Source: Bacteroidota bacterium (GTDB lineage Bacteria > Bacteroidota > Bacteroidia > 2-12-FULL-35-15). Taken from it: a stretch of 48,236 nt of DNA. A program made the translations under genes and the position numbers. Shown here in pieces: positions 9,813-20,068 of this stretch. Location: positions 1 to 48,236 of the forward strand of contig JADJHE010000023.1 in the NCBI GenBank assembly GCA_016707685.1. Reading direction: 5' to 3'. A model generated the notes under the pieces. The model did not search any database. It saw only the letters and a program-made list of their open reading frames with translations, and was not told where the DNA came from. Positions within the stretch are counted from its first letter, which is position 1. Each line of letters begins with the position of its first letter.

Positions 9813-10600
9813 ATGAAAATAAAACTGAGCATTTTTATACTTTTTGTGTTAAATGTATTTGTTGTACATGCACAAGAAGTTGCACCAAATAAACTAGATG
9901 CTGCAGGCAAAAAGCAAGGCCATTGGATAAAATTTGATGCAAATAAGAAAAAAGTATACGATGGGAATTTTGTGAATGATATTCCAGTTGGAAAAGTATC
10001 TTATTATTACGATTCGGGTGTTTTGCGTGCTGAAATGAATTTTTCGAAAAATGGAACAATTGCCTATGCAAAATTGTTTCATCCAGGTGGAAAGCTAATG
10101 GGCGAGGGGAAGTATGTGAGCGAGAAAAAAGATAGCGTTTGGAAATACTATGACGAGGAAGCTGTTTTACTTTCTCAGGAAAAGTACATTCTCGGTGTAA
10201 AAGATGGTGTATTCACTGTTTATTACAGAAATGGACAAGTTTCGGAAACAAAAACATGGAAAAAAGGTGTTTTGGATGGGCCTTCATTAAAATATTTTGA
10301 GGAGGACAGCTAAAATACAAAGGACAATATATCAATGGTAAATTAGAAGGGAAAGTAACCTATTACTATGCTTCTGGGAAAATTGATGCAGAAGGTGTTT
10401 ACAAAAACGATTTGAAAGATGGAGAGTGGAAGTATTTTGCAGAAGATGGAAAGGTAAAACGTACGGATAAATATGTTAATGGATACATTGTAGGTGGAGA
10501 TAAAAATATTATTACAAAAGAGCAACAGGACAAAGAGAAAAAACAATTTGAACAGTTTGAATTAAAAGATCCATACAGCGAGGAATACAAAGGGGAATAA
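9813..10600 (+). CDS. Secreted MORN-repeat / YwqK-like protein, frameshifted
   Basis: Signal peptide MKIKLSIFILFVLNVFVVHAQ followed by repeats of the type 'G-x-W-x-x-Y/F-...-G...G' (GHWIKFDANKKKVYDGNF, YYDSGVLRAEMNF, YYRNGQVSETKTW, KDGEWKYFAEDGKV), the pattern annotated as MORN repeats or 'toxin-antitoxin system YwqK family antitoxin'. The antitoxin label is historical; no toxin gene is next to it and I do not infer that role. A lost G near 10299-10308 (GAGGAGGAC) splits the gene; after repair it runs to 10600. An alternative upstream ATG (9735) lies within the promoter and would hide the signal peptide. Its stop overlaps the mnmA start (TAATG). Confidence 0.8.
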
Positions 10601-11701
10601 TGAGCAAAAAAGGAAAAGTATTGTTAGCAATGAGTGGTGGAATAGATAGTTCCATAGCTGCATTGTTGTTACATGAGCAAGGCTATGAAGTAGTCGGTAT
10701 CACTATGAAAACATGGGATTATGCTTCATCTGGTGGTTCTTCAAAAGAAACAGGATGTTGTAGCTTGGATTCAATCAACGATGCTCGAATGCTGGCTGTT
10801 AATCTTGGGTTTCCGCATTTCATTCTTGATATCCGTAACGAATTTGGTAATTATATCATCGATAATTTTGTGGATGAATATTTAGCGGGAAGAACTCCAA
10901 ATCCATGCGTATTGTGTAATACGCATATAAAATGGGAAGCACTTTTAAAAAGAGCCGATATGCTCGATTGTGAGTTTATTGCAACAGGGCATTATGCTCG
11001 TATTCGTGAAGAAAATAATCGTTATGTTATTTCAAAGGGGCTTGATTCAAATAAGGATCAGTCGTATGTACTTTGGGGTTTAACGCAACAAAGTTTAAAA
11101 GAACCTTATTTCCTTTGCAGAATTATAAAAATCTGAATAAAAACAAATGGCCATCGATAATGGCTATGTTGATTTAGCTACAAAAAGCGAAAGCTATGAA
11201 ATTTGTTTTGTACCCGATAATGATTATCGCGGCTTCCTAAAACGCAAAGTGGATGGCCTAGAACAAAAAGTGGATGGTGGAAACTTTGTTGACCGCTCTG
11301 GTAAAATTTTAGGAAAACACCATGGTTATCCTTTTTATACAATAGGACAGCGAAAAGGACTCGAAATAGCTGTAGGAGAACCATTGCATGTTTTAGAAAT
11401 AGTGCCAGAATCTAATACGGTTGTGTTGGGAAGCAAAGAAGATTTAGAGCAACAACAAATGATTGTAGGGAAGTACAATTTAATTAAATATGCATCATTG
11501 CCACCCGATTTCGAAACCTTAACAAAAATACGCTACAAAGATGCAGGAACATTAGCAACTGTTAATCATGTGGATGATAAGTTGAATGTGTTGTTCCATA
11601 GTCTCGTATCGGCTATTGCTCCTGTACAGTCGGCAGTTTTTTATGAAGGCGATGATTTAGTTGGAGGAGGAATTATTGAACGTAAACGAATCGATTTATA
11701 A
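10600..11701 (+). CDS. mnmA: tRNA-specific 2-thiouridylase MnmA, frameshifted
   Basis: Makes the 2-thio group of s2U34 in tRNAs for Lys, Glu and Gln. The PP-loop ATPase motif SGGIDSS is at residues 12-18 (VLLAMSGGIDSSIAALLLHE). NPCVLCN holds the first catalytic Cys, GHYARI follows, and YEICFVPD carries the second catalytic Cys. The C-terminal part (GKHHGYPFYTIGQRKGL) is the usual MnmA domain. The frame breaks between about 11095 and 11140: three single-A losses and one A gain are needed to restore an expected LPLQNYKKSEIKQMAIDNGY. Since MnmA is highly conserved, errors in the sequence are more likely than real decay. Overlaps the preceding stop by one base and the convergent gene by 6 bp. Confidence 0.93.
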
Positions 11702-12043
11702 AAAATCTCTTTTACGTTTATTTAAATACCTGAGTAAATAAAAAACGATTACTGATAGCATCCCCAAAATAAACGGAATTCCTGCATAGTTTTTTAATTC
11801 TTCATGATTAAAAAACTCACAACACATCCAAAAAGAATTGGCAACTATCCATAAGCAAATTGCTAGGTTCACCCAAAATTCATCACCACCTTGTCGCCAT
11901 GTTTTTACAGCCAAATAGATAGCAACAAAAAGGGTTGGGAATATCATTATTATTCCCAATACTTTCCAATGCATCATCCAACATGTATCTTTCAATAACC
12001 AAAGTGGAATGTGCAAGTTTTCGTAATGTCTTATTTTGCTCAT
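11696..12043 (-). CDS. Small multi-pass membrane protein of unknown function
   Basis: 115 residues with three or four hydrophobic segments: VLGIIMIFPTLFVAIYLAV, FWVNLAICLWIVANSFWMCC and FILGMLSVIVFYLLRYL, ending in a basic tail NKRKRDFL. I do not recognise the family. The ATG at 12043 was chosen because an upstream in-frame ATG (12076) would lie inside the tRNA gene. It is 6 nt downstream of the tRNA-Arg 3' end on the same strand and may be read from the tRNA promoter. The 3' end overlaps mnmA. Confidence 0.65.
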   Translation of the reverse strand: MSKIRHYENLHIPLWLLKDTCWMMHWKVLGIIMIFPTLFVAIYLAVKTWRQGGDEFWVNLAICLWIVANSFWMCCEFFNHEELKNYAGIPFILGMLSVIVFYLLRYLNKRKRDFL

Positions 12044-12049
12044 GTTTTG

Positions 12050-12123
12050 TGACCCCGAGTGGATTCGAACCACCAACCAACAGAACCGGAATCTGTCATT
12101 CTATCCAGTTGAACTACGGAGCC
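12050..12123 (-). tRNA. tRNA-Arg (anticodon CCG)
   Basis: The minus strand folds into a complete cloverleaf. The 7-bp acceptor GGCTCCG pairs with CGGGGTC (with G-U pairs), followed by discriminator A. D stem GTTC/GAAT. Anticodon stem ACAGA/TCTGT encloses loop TTCCGGT, giving anticodon CCG at positions 34-36, which reads CGG. T arm GGTGG-TTCGAAT-CCACT. The 3' CCA is not encoded (the sequence continues CAAAAC). 74 nt. Confidence 0.95.
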
Positions 12124-12132
12124 ATTTTTTTA

Positions 12133-12140
12133 CAAATATA
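12133..12140 (-). promoter_or_regulatory. -7 box of the tRNA-Arg gene
   Basis: TATATTTG on the minus strand, ending 9 nt before the mature 5' end of the tRNA. No -33 TTG is seen at the expected distance. Confidence 0.5.
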
Positions 12141-12226
12141 AATATTAAATGATTGGAATTTTTTTTATTGAATTGCAATAAAAGCCGTATTTTTATGTTT
12201 ATTAAAGGCATAATTTTATTCTAAGT

Positions 12227-14283
12227 ATGAGATTCATTTTTATTTTATTAAGTGTATTGTTTTTTAATACAACAATTACAGCACAAGATATTGCTATTGG
12301 GGCTTGGAAAGACCACTTGTCATACAAAAGTGGAGTTTCAGTTACAGAAGGGAATGGAAAGGTTTATTGTGCCACAAAAAGTGGATTGTTTGTTTATAAA
12401 AAAGCAGATAACTCAATGGAACGCCTATCTAAGGTTAATGGCATATCAGATGTTGAAGCTACTTACGTAAATTTTAATAGCTACAATAATAAAACGATTG
12501 TTATCTATAAAAATTCAAACATTGATTTAATTGATAATTCAGGTGCCATCGTTAATATTTCGGATATTAAACGTAAAAACATTGTAGGAAACAAAAGCTG
12601 TTTATAGTGCTTACTTTATAAATCAATATGCTTATTTAGCTTGTGGATTTGGTATTGTTGTTTTAGATATGGATCGTAATGAAATCAAGGACACCTATTA
12701 TATTGGAACCAATGGTGCTTATGTTCAGGTTCGTGATATTACTGCTGATGCTAACTATTTTTATGCAGCATGTAATAATGTAGTATACAGGGCTTTAAAA
12801 TCATCTCCAAACCTTGCTGATTATAATAGCTGGTCAATTATGCCAGGCTTGCCTGTTGGTATTTATAATACCATCGCTTCAATTAATGGAAACGTTATTG
12901 TAAATTACTCAAAACTATTAACGAATAATATCAGTTATGCCGATACGTTATATGTATATAATGGTGTTTCTTGGACCTATTTTGGAACTCCTGGGGGATT
13001 CACAGTATACTCAATTAAAGAGTCCCATAATAATTGGGTAATCACATTTGAAGGTGCTGTTTCTACTTTCGATGCGAATTTAGCTGGTAATGGCTATTAT
13101 TCAGGCTATTTTTCTGATATAACCAGAGCTAGATCAGCTGTAATGGACAGTCAGAATAATTTATGGATTGCTGATGCTAAATTTGGCTTAGTATCATTTC
13201 AGCCAACTGGTGGCGGTTTAGCTTACCGTTATCCGAATGGGACCAGCAAGTTCAAATATGAATGGATTTGCCATTCAGGATGGAACAATGTACGTTGCGC
13301 CAGGTAGCAATTTAAGTGGAAATTCATATATAGTAGATGGAATCTATAATTATTCCAATGGAACATGGTCCAATATTAAAGGCAATTATCCAGGTGTTGT
13401 TGGATTGGATTCTATTTATGATCTTGTAAATATTCAAATAGATAGAAATAACTCCAAACATTTTTTTGCTTCTTCATGGGGAGCAGGAGTGGTTGAGTTT
13501 TTAAATGATGTGCCCGTAAATTATTTTACGGATGCTAATAGCACTTTAAATGGTCCCGCAATTAGGTAGCTTTAATCCAATTTGGGTTCAAGGGATGGCG
13601 CAAGATGAAAGCAATAACTTTTGGTTTGCAAATTCTCAAGCACATGATATTTTATCCGTAAAAAAATCAAATGGCACTTGGCAAAGTTTTGATTTTAGTC
13701 CAATAATTGGTTCCTCTGCTGTAATTAGCAATTTAATTATTGATCAAAATAATCAGAAGTGGGCTATTTTACCTTTCCCTACTAATGGATTACTTGTGTT
13801 TAATGGCAGTGCCTCTAGTACACCGAATTCATCTAATACAAAAAAACTATCTACACTTTCGGGAAGTGGAAATTTACCTAGCTCAAGTGTTTTTTGTTTG
13901 AAAGAGGATTTAGATGGTGAAATTTGGATTGGAACTGACAAAGGTATTGCTGTATTCTACTCACCAGAAAATGTTTTTACAAATCAAAATTTTGATGCCC
14001 AACAAATCTTAATTGAACAAGATGGATATGTACAAATATTGTTAGAGACAGAAACGGTTTTGGATATTGCCGTTGATCCTGCAAACAGAAAATGGATAGC
14101 AACGGCTAACTCTGGTGTGTATCTTGTTTCAGCCGATGGAACTTCTCAAATTTATCAGGGCAAGCACTTTGGTATGGGAAAAATTTCGAAGGAAAAAAAG
14201 TAAGCAGTGGGGTTTATATGATATTTGGTACAAGTGAGGATGGCTCACAAAAAATGGTGTCGAAAATATTGATTGTTAATTAG
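12227..14283 (+). pseudogene. porZ: PorZ-like type IX secretion component, frameshifted and internally deleted
   Basis: PorZ is a surface beta-propeller protein needed for type IX secretion and A-LPS attachment in P. gingivalis. Here a signal peptide (MRFIFILLSVLFFNTTITAQ) precedes IGAWKDHLSYKSGVSV and KVYCATKSGLFVY, typical PorZ N-terminal propeller blades, with later blades NLWIADAKFGLVSF and GEIWIGTDKGIAVFY. Three +1 indels (A run 12593-12596, near 13239-13242, C's 13555-13557) break the frame. At about 14157-14163 the sequence jumps from SADGTSQIYQ directly to GQALWYGKNFEGKKVSSGVY, in another frame. In relatives about 90 residues lie between these two blocks, so the last propeller strands and most of the C-terminal domain are missing. 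The end SQKMVSKILIVN is the expected one. Followed by recO. Confidence 0.75.
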
Positions 14284-14299
14284 TTTATCCTATCCACTT

Positions 14300-15025
14300 A
14301 TGCTTATCAAAACAAGTGGAATCATCTTACATTCTACAAACTATTCTGAATCTAGTTTAATTGTTAAAATTTACACTCGCAACAATGGTTTGCAATCCTT
14401 TATTGTCAGTGGTATTCGTAGTAAAAAATCGAAAAATAAAATAAACTTATTCCAACCACTGGCAATCGTGGATTTGGTATTTATTAAAAATGAAAAATCT
14501 AATTTGCACCGCATTTCAGAAATGACGAGTGTCAAAACCTATAATGAAATACCCTATAATTTTGTAAAGAGTTCCATTGCTTTATTGCTAAATGAAATAT
14601 TATACAAAGCCATAAAGGAAGAACATGAGAATGAAGATTTATACGATTATATAGTTAGTTCTCTTCAGATTTTAGACCTTAAAACAGACAACTGTTCTAA
14701 TTTTCATATTTATTTTATTTTACACCTTACACGTTATTTGGGCTTTTTTCCTCAAGGAGAATTTGGAAATGATTCATCGCTTTTTGATTTGCAGGACGGC
14801 CGATTTGTAAACTATATTCCACATCATTCAATGTATTTATCTGCTAGTAAAAGCAAAATGTTGAATGATTTTGTGTTAAGCAGTTACGATACCATTCAGC
14901 TTTTGGTACTCACAAAAGTAGAACGAAAACAATTGCTTCAATCCATTATTTTATTTTACCAATTGCACATCAATACATTTGGTGAAATTAAATCAATAGA
15001 GGTATTGGAAGAGGTGCTTAGTTAA
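14300..15025 (+). CDS. recO: DNA repair protein RecO
   Basis: Recombination mediator that helps RecA load on gapped DNA together with RecR. 241 residues. The N-terminal OB fold reads MLIKTSGIILHSTNYSESSLIVKIYTR, followed by GLQSFIVSGIRSKKSK and INLFQPLAIVDLVF, all typical of RecO. The helical C-terminal part is present; the zinc-binding Cys cluster of some RecO proteins is not seen, as in other Bacteroidota members. I chose the ATG at 14300, at the RecO N-terminus, over an in-frame ATG at 14273 that overlaps the porZ end. It lies 16 nt after porZ and may be cotranscribed with it. Confidence 0.9.
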   Translation: MLIKTSGIILHSTNYSESSLIVKIYTRNNGLQSFIVSGIRSKKSKNKINLFQPLAIVDLVFIKNEKSNLHRISEMTSVKTYNEIPYNFVKSSIALLLNEILYKAIKEEHENEDLYDYIVSSLQILDLKTDNCSNFHIYFILHLTRYLGFFPQGEFGNDSSLFDLQDGRFVNYIPHHSMYLSASKSKMLNDFVLSSYDTIQLLVLTKVERKQLLQSIILFYQLHINTFGEIKSIEVLEEVLS

Positions 15026-15079
15026 CATTGAATTTTATCATTAAATTTGAATAATAGATAATTTGAAAACCTAAAAAAC

Positions 15080-16093
15080 ATGAAAAATTACAATACGCTT
15101 CAACAATTAGTAGAAATTGATTCGCCAACAGGATATACCGAAAATGCTTGTAAATATATTTTCGATCTATTAAAAAGCTATGGGTATAAACCTGAGTATA
15201 CAAACAAAGGGGCTGTAAAATGTGCCTTGGGTAAAATCCTACACTGGCTATTGCAGCTCATGTTGATACATTGGGAGCAATTGTTTCGGGAATAAAAAAT
15301 AATGGAACACTTTCTTTTTCAACACTTGGTGGCTTGCAACTTATAAGTGCAGAAGGGGAATATGTAAAAGTGATAACCATGAAAGGTAAAACGTATACCG
15401 GTACTTTATTACTAAATAATCCATCCTCTCACGCAAATAATCAACGAGAAGAAACAAAACGAAATTTTGATACTATGCATATTCGTTTAGATGAAGAGGT
15501 CTATTCTAAAAAAGATGTTGAAAAATTAGGCATCAATACTGGAGATATTATTTGTTTCGAACCTCGCTATCGTGAATATAGCAATGGATTTATTAAATCG
15601 CGCTTTATGGACAATAAAGCAGGATGCTTTGCCCTTTTTGAAATAGCAAGAAGGTTAAAAGAGAAAAAACAAGAAGTACCAGTCGAATTGTTCTTTTCGA
15701 ATTATGAAGAAGTCGGACATGGCGGCACTGTTGGTTATGCCGACACAATAAAAGAGTTGTTGGTGATTGACATGGGCGTATTAGGTGATGCGTGCGAGGG
15801 AAATGAAGTTAGCTGTTCTATTTGTGTTAAAGATTCGTCAGGACCGTATGATTATAATTTTTAGAAAAAAACTGGTTGAACTTTCTGACAAAAAGAAAAT
15901 CCCATACAAATTGGATGTTTACCCGCATTATGGCTCTGATGGATCAGCTGCTTTGAGAGCTGGCAAAGATTTTAGAGTGGCTTTAATTGGACCGGGTGTT
16001 GCTGCATCTCATGGCGTGGAGCGTACACATAAAAAAGGAATAGAGGCAACCATCGACTTGTGTTTAGCGTATATTAATTACTCATTTAAGTAA
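15080..16093 (+). CDS. M42-family metallopeptidase (deblocking aminopeptidase type), frameshifted
   Basis: Cytosolic di-metal aminopeptidase. Blocks in order: LVEIDSPTGYTENACKYI (M42 opening), ALGKNPTLAIAAHVDTLGAIV after repair, with the metal-binding His-x-Asp, FMDNKAGCFALFE (bridging Asp), NYEEVGHGG (catalytic Glu and metal-binding Glu), VIDMGVLGD and a C-terminal His in GVAASHGVERTH. A missing A at about 15233 and an extra T at about 15858 break the frame; repaired length is about 337 residues, normal for the family. The stop (TAA at 16091-16093) directly abuts the ATG of the TPR gene. Confidence 0.87.
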
Positions 16094-17985
16094 ATGAAAA
16101 AAATTGCACTTGCATTTTTTGTTATTAATAGTCTGTTTTCTACAACTTTTGCTCAGAAAACCACTGATTTATTGCAACAAGGAATAACATTGGCAATTAA
16201 AAAACAGTACGATGATGCACTAGTAACATTAACCGATTTTATTCAACAAAATCCCGAGAATGCAGATGGATACTTTAATCGGGGGATAGTATCAGCTAGT
16301 TTGGGCGATTTACAGAGTGCTTTGTTAGACTATTCAAAAGCCATTGAATTAAATCCAAATTATACATCTTCTTATATCAACAGAGCATCCATTTACAGCA
16401 ATGATAATAATTTAAAATTAGCATTGGCTGATTTGAACAAAGGGATAGAACTTTCACCTTCTATGGCCGAAGCCTACAATAACAGAGGGTATTTATTAAG
16501 TCTTCAAAAAAAATACGATGAAGCAATTAAGGATTATACAAAAGCAATAGACTTAAATCCTTCCTATGCTAGAGCCTACATCAATAAAGCAATTGCAATT
16601 CAAGCCATTGGAGATCGTCCCTCAGCCTTAAAATTGTTGAATCGCTTAATTGAATTAGTGCCCAATTCAGCCGAAGCATATTTTAATCGTGCCGATATTT
16701 ACAAAAGCATGAACGCATATGATTTTGCTTTAAATGACTTGGATAAAGGCTTGTTGCTAAATCCAAATGAACTGAATGCATACATTGAGCGTAGCCAGTT
16801 AAAAGATGATATGGGCGATGATATTGGCGCCATCGAAGATGCTAGAAAAGCTATTACGATAGATGCAAACATTGCTGAAGCCTATTACGCTAGGGCTCGT
16901 GCAGAATATGACTTACCGAACTATATTGGTGTTATTGACGATTGTACCAAAGCAATAGCGCTTAAAAAGGAATATTACGAAGCGTATATTCTAAGAGGCA
17001 ATGCCTATGATTATTTACTAGAATACGAAAAAGCCTTAATTGATTATAGTAAAGCGATTGATATAAAACCGAAAGAGGTTGAAGCATATATTCAGCGATC
17101 TGTTGCACGTGGTGCCAAAAAAGAATTTGTTGGTGCATTGTCTGATATCAATAAAGCATTAATGATTAAACCGGGCAATTATAGTTTAATTGCTAAACGA
17201 GCCGATATTTATGTTGTAATGAAACGTTATAAAGATGCGATAATGGATTTATCGGAATGCATTCGATTGCAACCCGATTCGGCATTTACCTATTACTATA
17301 GAGGAATATTAAAAGACAGTTTAAATGATTCAAATGGCGCTTGTTTAGATATGGAAGAAGCATTTCATTTACAATCGATGGAAGCATTTAATTATATTAA
17401 AGAACATTGTCCGAATATTGCTTCAACAAAAATATTCCAAGGAATTAAATTGGAATACGAAGGCTTGGAAAAAGAAAAAAAAAAGGCGATTATAAAGGTG
17501 CAATCGTTTGCTATTCAAATGCAGCAACATTAATTCCAGATTCAGCTCATGTGTTCTATAATCGTGGTAAAGCTAAAAGAAGATTAACCGATTATAAAGG
17601 TGCTATTGAGGATTATACCATTTCATTAAAATTAAATCCTAAATTTACGGATGCATACGTTTCGAGAGCAATTATTAAAACAATTCAAGGGGACGTGGTT
17701 GGTGCATTAGAGGATTATAATATAAGTATTGCAATAGAACCTACTTATGCTTTAGCATATTACAACAGAGGTACGCTGTATATGGAACAAAAAAATGTGG
17801 AGCTTGCTTTTGCTGATTTTCAAAAAGCGATTGAGTTAAATCCAAACTATATAAAAGCAATAATGTATTACGCTGAATTACTTTTAGCAAAAGGCAGAAA
17901 AGAAGAAGCCTGTATTTATTATAGAAGAGCTGAAAAGCTTGGCGATGGAGCGGCAATGAGCAAACGATTATTTAACTGTAATTAA
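16094..17985 (+). CDS. Secreted TPR-repeat protein, frameshifted
   Basis: Signal peptide MKKIALAFFVINSLFSTTFAQ, then an almost unbroken array of 34-residue tetratricopeptide repeats, for example AYNNRGYLLSLQKKYDEAIK and AYFNRADIYKSMNAYDFALN, most ending with 'D-Y-x-K-A-I-x-L-x-P'. I count at least 14 repeats over about 630 residues. TPR arrays bind other proteins; no catalytic domain is visible. One A is missing from the ten-A run 17475-17484; adding it restores GDYKGAIVCYSNAATLIPDS and joins the two halves. It begins immediately after the M42 stop and is followed 7 nt later by a TonB-C domain protein, so it sits in the middle of an operon-like run. Confidence 0.85.
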
Positions 17986-17992
17986 AAAAATC

Positions 17993-18361
17993 ATGAAAAA
18001 AATTATTATTCTATTGTGTTGTATGCCAATATTTTCTTTTGCTCAGCAAAATAGTAAGGTGGTAACAAATTCAGAACCTACTTATCCTAAAGGAGACAAC
18101 GAACTATACACATATATGTATTATAACTTAAAGTTTACTGAAGAGGCAAAACAAAAAAACATAGAAGGTGAAGTAACTGTTAGTTTTGATGTGAAAACAG
18201 ATAGTACTACTACAAATATTTTGATTATCAGTGGAGTAGGGTATGGAGTTGATCAAGAAATAAAGAATATTATAACGAAGCTGAAATTTTCCCCAGGTGT
18301 ACAAAATGGGATGCCTATTAAGATGGGCACCATGTATTCGTTTCCTGTTAAAGCACATTAA
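17993..18361 (+). CDS. Small secreted protein with a TonB C-terminal-like domain
   Basis: 122 residues. A signal peptide (MKKIIILLCCMPIFSFAQQ) is followed by a single domain: IEGEVTVSFDVKTDSTTTNILIISGVGYGVDQEIKNIITKLKFSPGVQNGMPIKMGTMYSFPV. The order 'GxVxVxFxV...GxG...D.E...I..L.F.PG..NG.P......FPV' is that of the TonB C-terminal fold. Unlike true TonB it has no transmembrane anchor and no proline-rich spacer, so it is probably a periplasmic or surface protein using the fold for binding. It lies between the TPR gene and the flavoprotein gene. Confidence 0.75.
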   Translation: MKKIIILLCCMPIFSFAQQNSKVVTNSEPTYPKGDNELYTYMYYNLKFTEEAKQKNIEGEVTVSFDVKTDSTTTNILIISGVGYGVDQEIKNIITKLKFSPGVQNGMPIKMGTMYSFPVKAH

Positions 18362-18362
18362 T

Positions 18363-19025
18363 ATGAAAATTTTAATTGTACATGCTCACTCGGAGTCTCA
18401 ATCATTTAATGCTGCTCTAAAAGACTGTGCTGTAGATACCTTTCAAAAAAATGGTGACCAAGTAATTGTTTCCGATTTGTATTCCATGGGCTTTAAAGCT
18501 GTAGCAGATAAAATGGATTTTAAAGACTTAGCGAATCCCGATTATTTTAAATATCAAGCAGAGCAAACAAATGCTGCTTCGAAAAATTTATTTTCTGATG
18601 ATATAAAAGTAGAAATGGATAAATTAATATGGGCAGATGTTGTCATCTTTAATTTTCCGTTGTGGTGGTTTTCAGTTCCTGCAATTTTAAAAGGTTGGGT
18701 CGACCGCGTATTTGCGATGGGATTTGCTTATGGTGGAGGAAAAGGAGTATACGATACGGGTGTATTTAAAGTAAAAAAGGTATGTTAACGATTACTACTG
18801 GAGGGCCATGAAATGACTTATGCTCAAGAAGGAAGAAATGGAGATATCGAAAAAATTCTATTTCATATCAACCATGGGATGTTATATTTTACAGGAATGG
18901 ATGTGGTGCCGCCATTTATTGCTTACTCAGTAGCTCGACTTGCTGCGGAAGAGAGAGAGCATCAACTGGAAAATTATAAAAAGTATTTATTGGATTTTAA
19001 TCAGCATAAACCTATTGGATTTTAA
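18363..19025 (+). CDS. NAD(P)H:quinone oxidoreductase-like flavodoxin-fold protein, frameshifted
   Basis: Flavodoxin-fold enzyme of the NQO1/MdaB/KefF group that reduces quinones with NAD(P)H. The start MKILIVHAHSESQSFNAALKD is the nucleotide-binding strand-loop-helix, followed by VIVSDLYSMGFKAV and WADVVIFNFPLWWFSVPAILKGWVDRVF, the strongly conserved flavin-site block. A missing A at about 18773-18779 and a later extra base near 18810-18812 cancel each other; between them the expected GMLTITTGGP is still readable. Repaired length is about 220 residues. It lies 1 nt after the preceding stop, and its own stop overlaps the next ATG (TAATG). I rejected a longer start at 18297, which lies inside the TonB-C gene. 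Confidence 0.87.
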
Positions 19026-20068
19026 TGAATATTCGTAGTCTGTTTATTTTGTGTTTTTTTATTTGCTTTACGTTTGCTAAAGCTGGTGGAGAAAGACGTC
19101 CAAAAGATTCTACAAACATCTACCAAAAGATAGATACAAACTTTGTTGAAAATTACAAAGACATGCTCAATGCAAAATTGATTGCAGTTGTTCGCACAAA
19201 TTCATTTAGTATTAAAAACAAGATTAATGGTAGTGCTTTAGAGTATAGTATTAATACAAATATTAATATGGGTATAGGCTTCAATTTTAAAGGGATTGGA
19301 TTTGAATTTCAGTTTAATCCCAAAGGACTAAATAAAGACGATGCAACGTTTGGTAAGTCTTCTCAATTTGCGATTGCCTCTAGTGCAAACACGCGTAGGT
19401 TTATTTATGATGCTTTCTATCGATATAATCAAGGTTTTCATACAACAACAATGTACCGAGTTCCTGGCGATACTATTTATGATTATTACAAAAGAGCCGA
19501 CATCAGAAATTATAATGCAGGAGTGAATTTGATTTATATTTTTAATAATAAACGTTTTTCGAGTGCTGCTCCATATAGTTTAACACAGCGTCAACGAAAG
19601 GGCGCAGGTTCTCTGTTATTAGGATCATATTTCTTTTTGTATGGCATAGATGCGGACTCGTTAATTTATCCAGATACTTTGTATAAAAATTTTAATCCTG
19701 AAGTGCAGTTTGCTGATGCATCGTCTGTTGTTTTCGGAATTTCATGTGGTTATACCTACACCTTTGTTTTTTTTAGACACTGGTTTGCTAATATTACAAC
19801 CATTCCAGGCATTTCATTGCAGCAATTTTACAGTATAAATGCCTTTAGTCAAAAGGTTTATAGTAGATCCTCAGCCTCAATATCTTTACAATCTCGATTG
19901 TCTATTGGTTATAACAGAAAAAATTATTTTATAGGTATCTCTTGGATGAACAACAATTTCCTTATCAATGATAGTATGGAATCTACTGTCAATTATAAGT
20001 TTGGGACATTCCGTTTCTATTACGGACATCGTTTTGATTTAAGAAAATTTTTGAAGAAAAAATTTTAA
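19025..20068 (+). CDS. DUF4421-family outer-membrane protein
   Basis: Signal peptide MNIRSLFILCFFICFTFAKA, then a 347-residue beta-rich protein. NMGIGFNFKGIGFEFQFNP, DAFYRYNQGFHTT, SAAPYSLTQRQRKGAGSLLLGSYFFLYGIDADS and the closing FRFYYGHRFDLRKFLKKKF match the DUF4421 family of Bacteroidota, predicted outer-membrane beta barrels of unknown function. The ATG overlaps the flavoprotein stop by one base and the gene ends the five-gene run that began with M42. Its stop overlaps by 3 bp the stop of the opposing gene, leaving no room for a terminator. Confidence 0.8.
   Translation: MNIRSLFILCFFICFTFAKAGGERRPKDSTNIYQKIDTNFVENYKDMLNAKLIAVVRTNSFSIKNKINGSALEYSINTNINMGIGFNFKGIGFEFQFNPKGLNKDDATFGKSSQFAIASSANTRRFIYDAFYRYNQGFHTTTMYRVPGDTIYDYYKRADIRNYNAGVNLIYIFNNKRFSSAAPYSLTQRQRKGAGSLLLGSYFFLYGIDADSLIYPDTLYKNFNPEVQFADASSVVFGISCGYTYTFVFFRHWFANITTIPGISLQQFYSINAFSQKVYSRSSASISLQSRLSIGYNRKNYFIGISWMNNNFLINDSMESTVNYKFGTFRFYYGHRFDLRKFLKKKF

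Noticed and set aside
9813..10600. Toxin-antitoxin module based on the YwqK antitoxin label
   Set aside because: The protein has a signal peptide and MORN-type repeats, and there is no toxin gene beside it.
10600..11701. Programmed ribosomal frameshifting in mnmA and other split genes
   Set aside because: Breaks occur in many unrelated genes, in both directions and without conserved slippery heptamers followed by structures; consensus errors explain them better.
12227..14283. Reading the four porZ fragments as separate proteins
   Set aside because: They join end to end in order into a single PorZ-like protein when single bases are corrected; later fragments have no own signal peptide or start.
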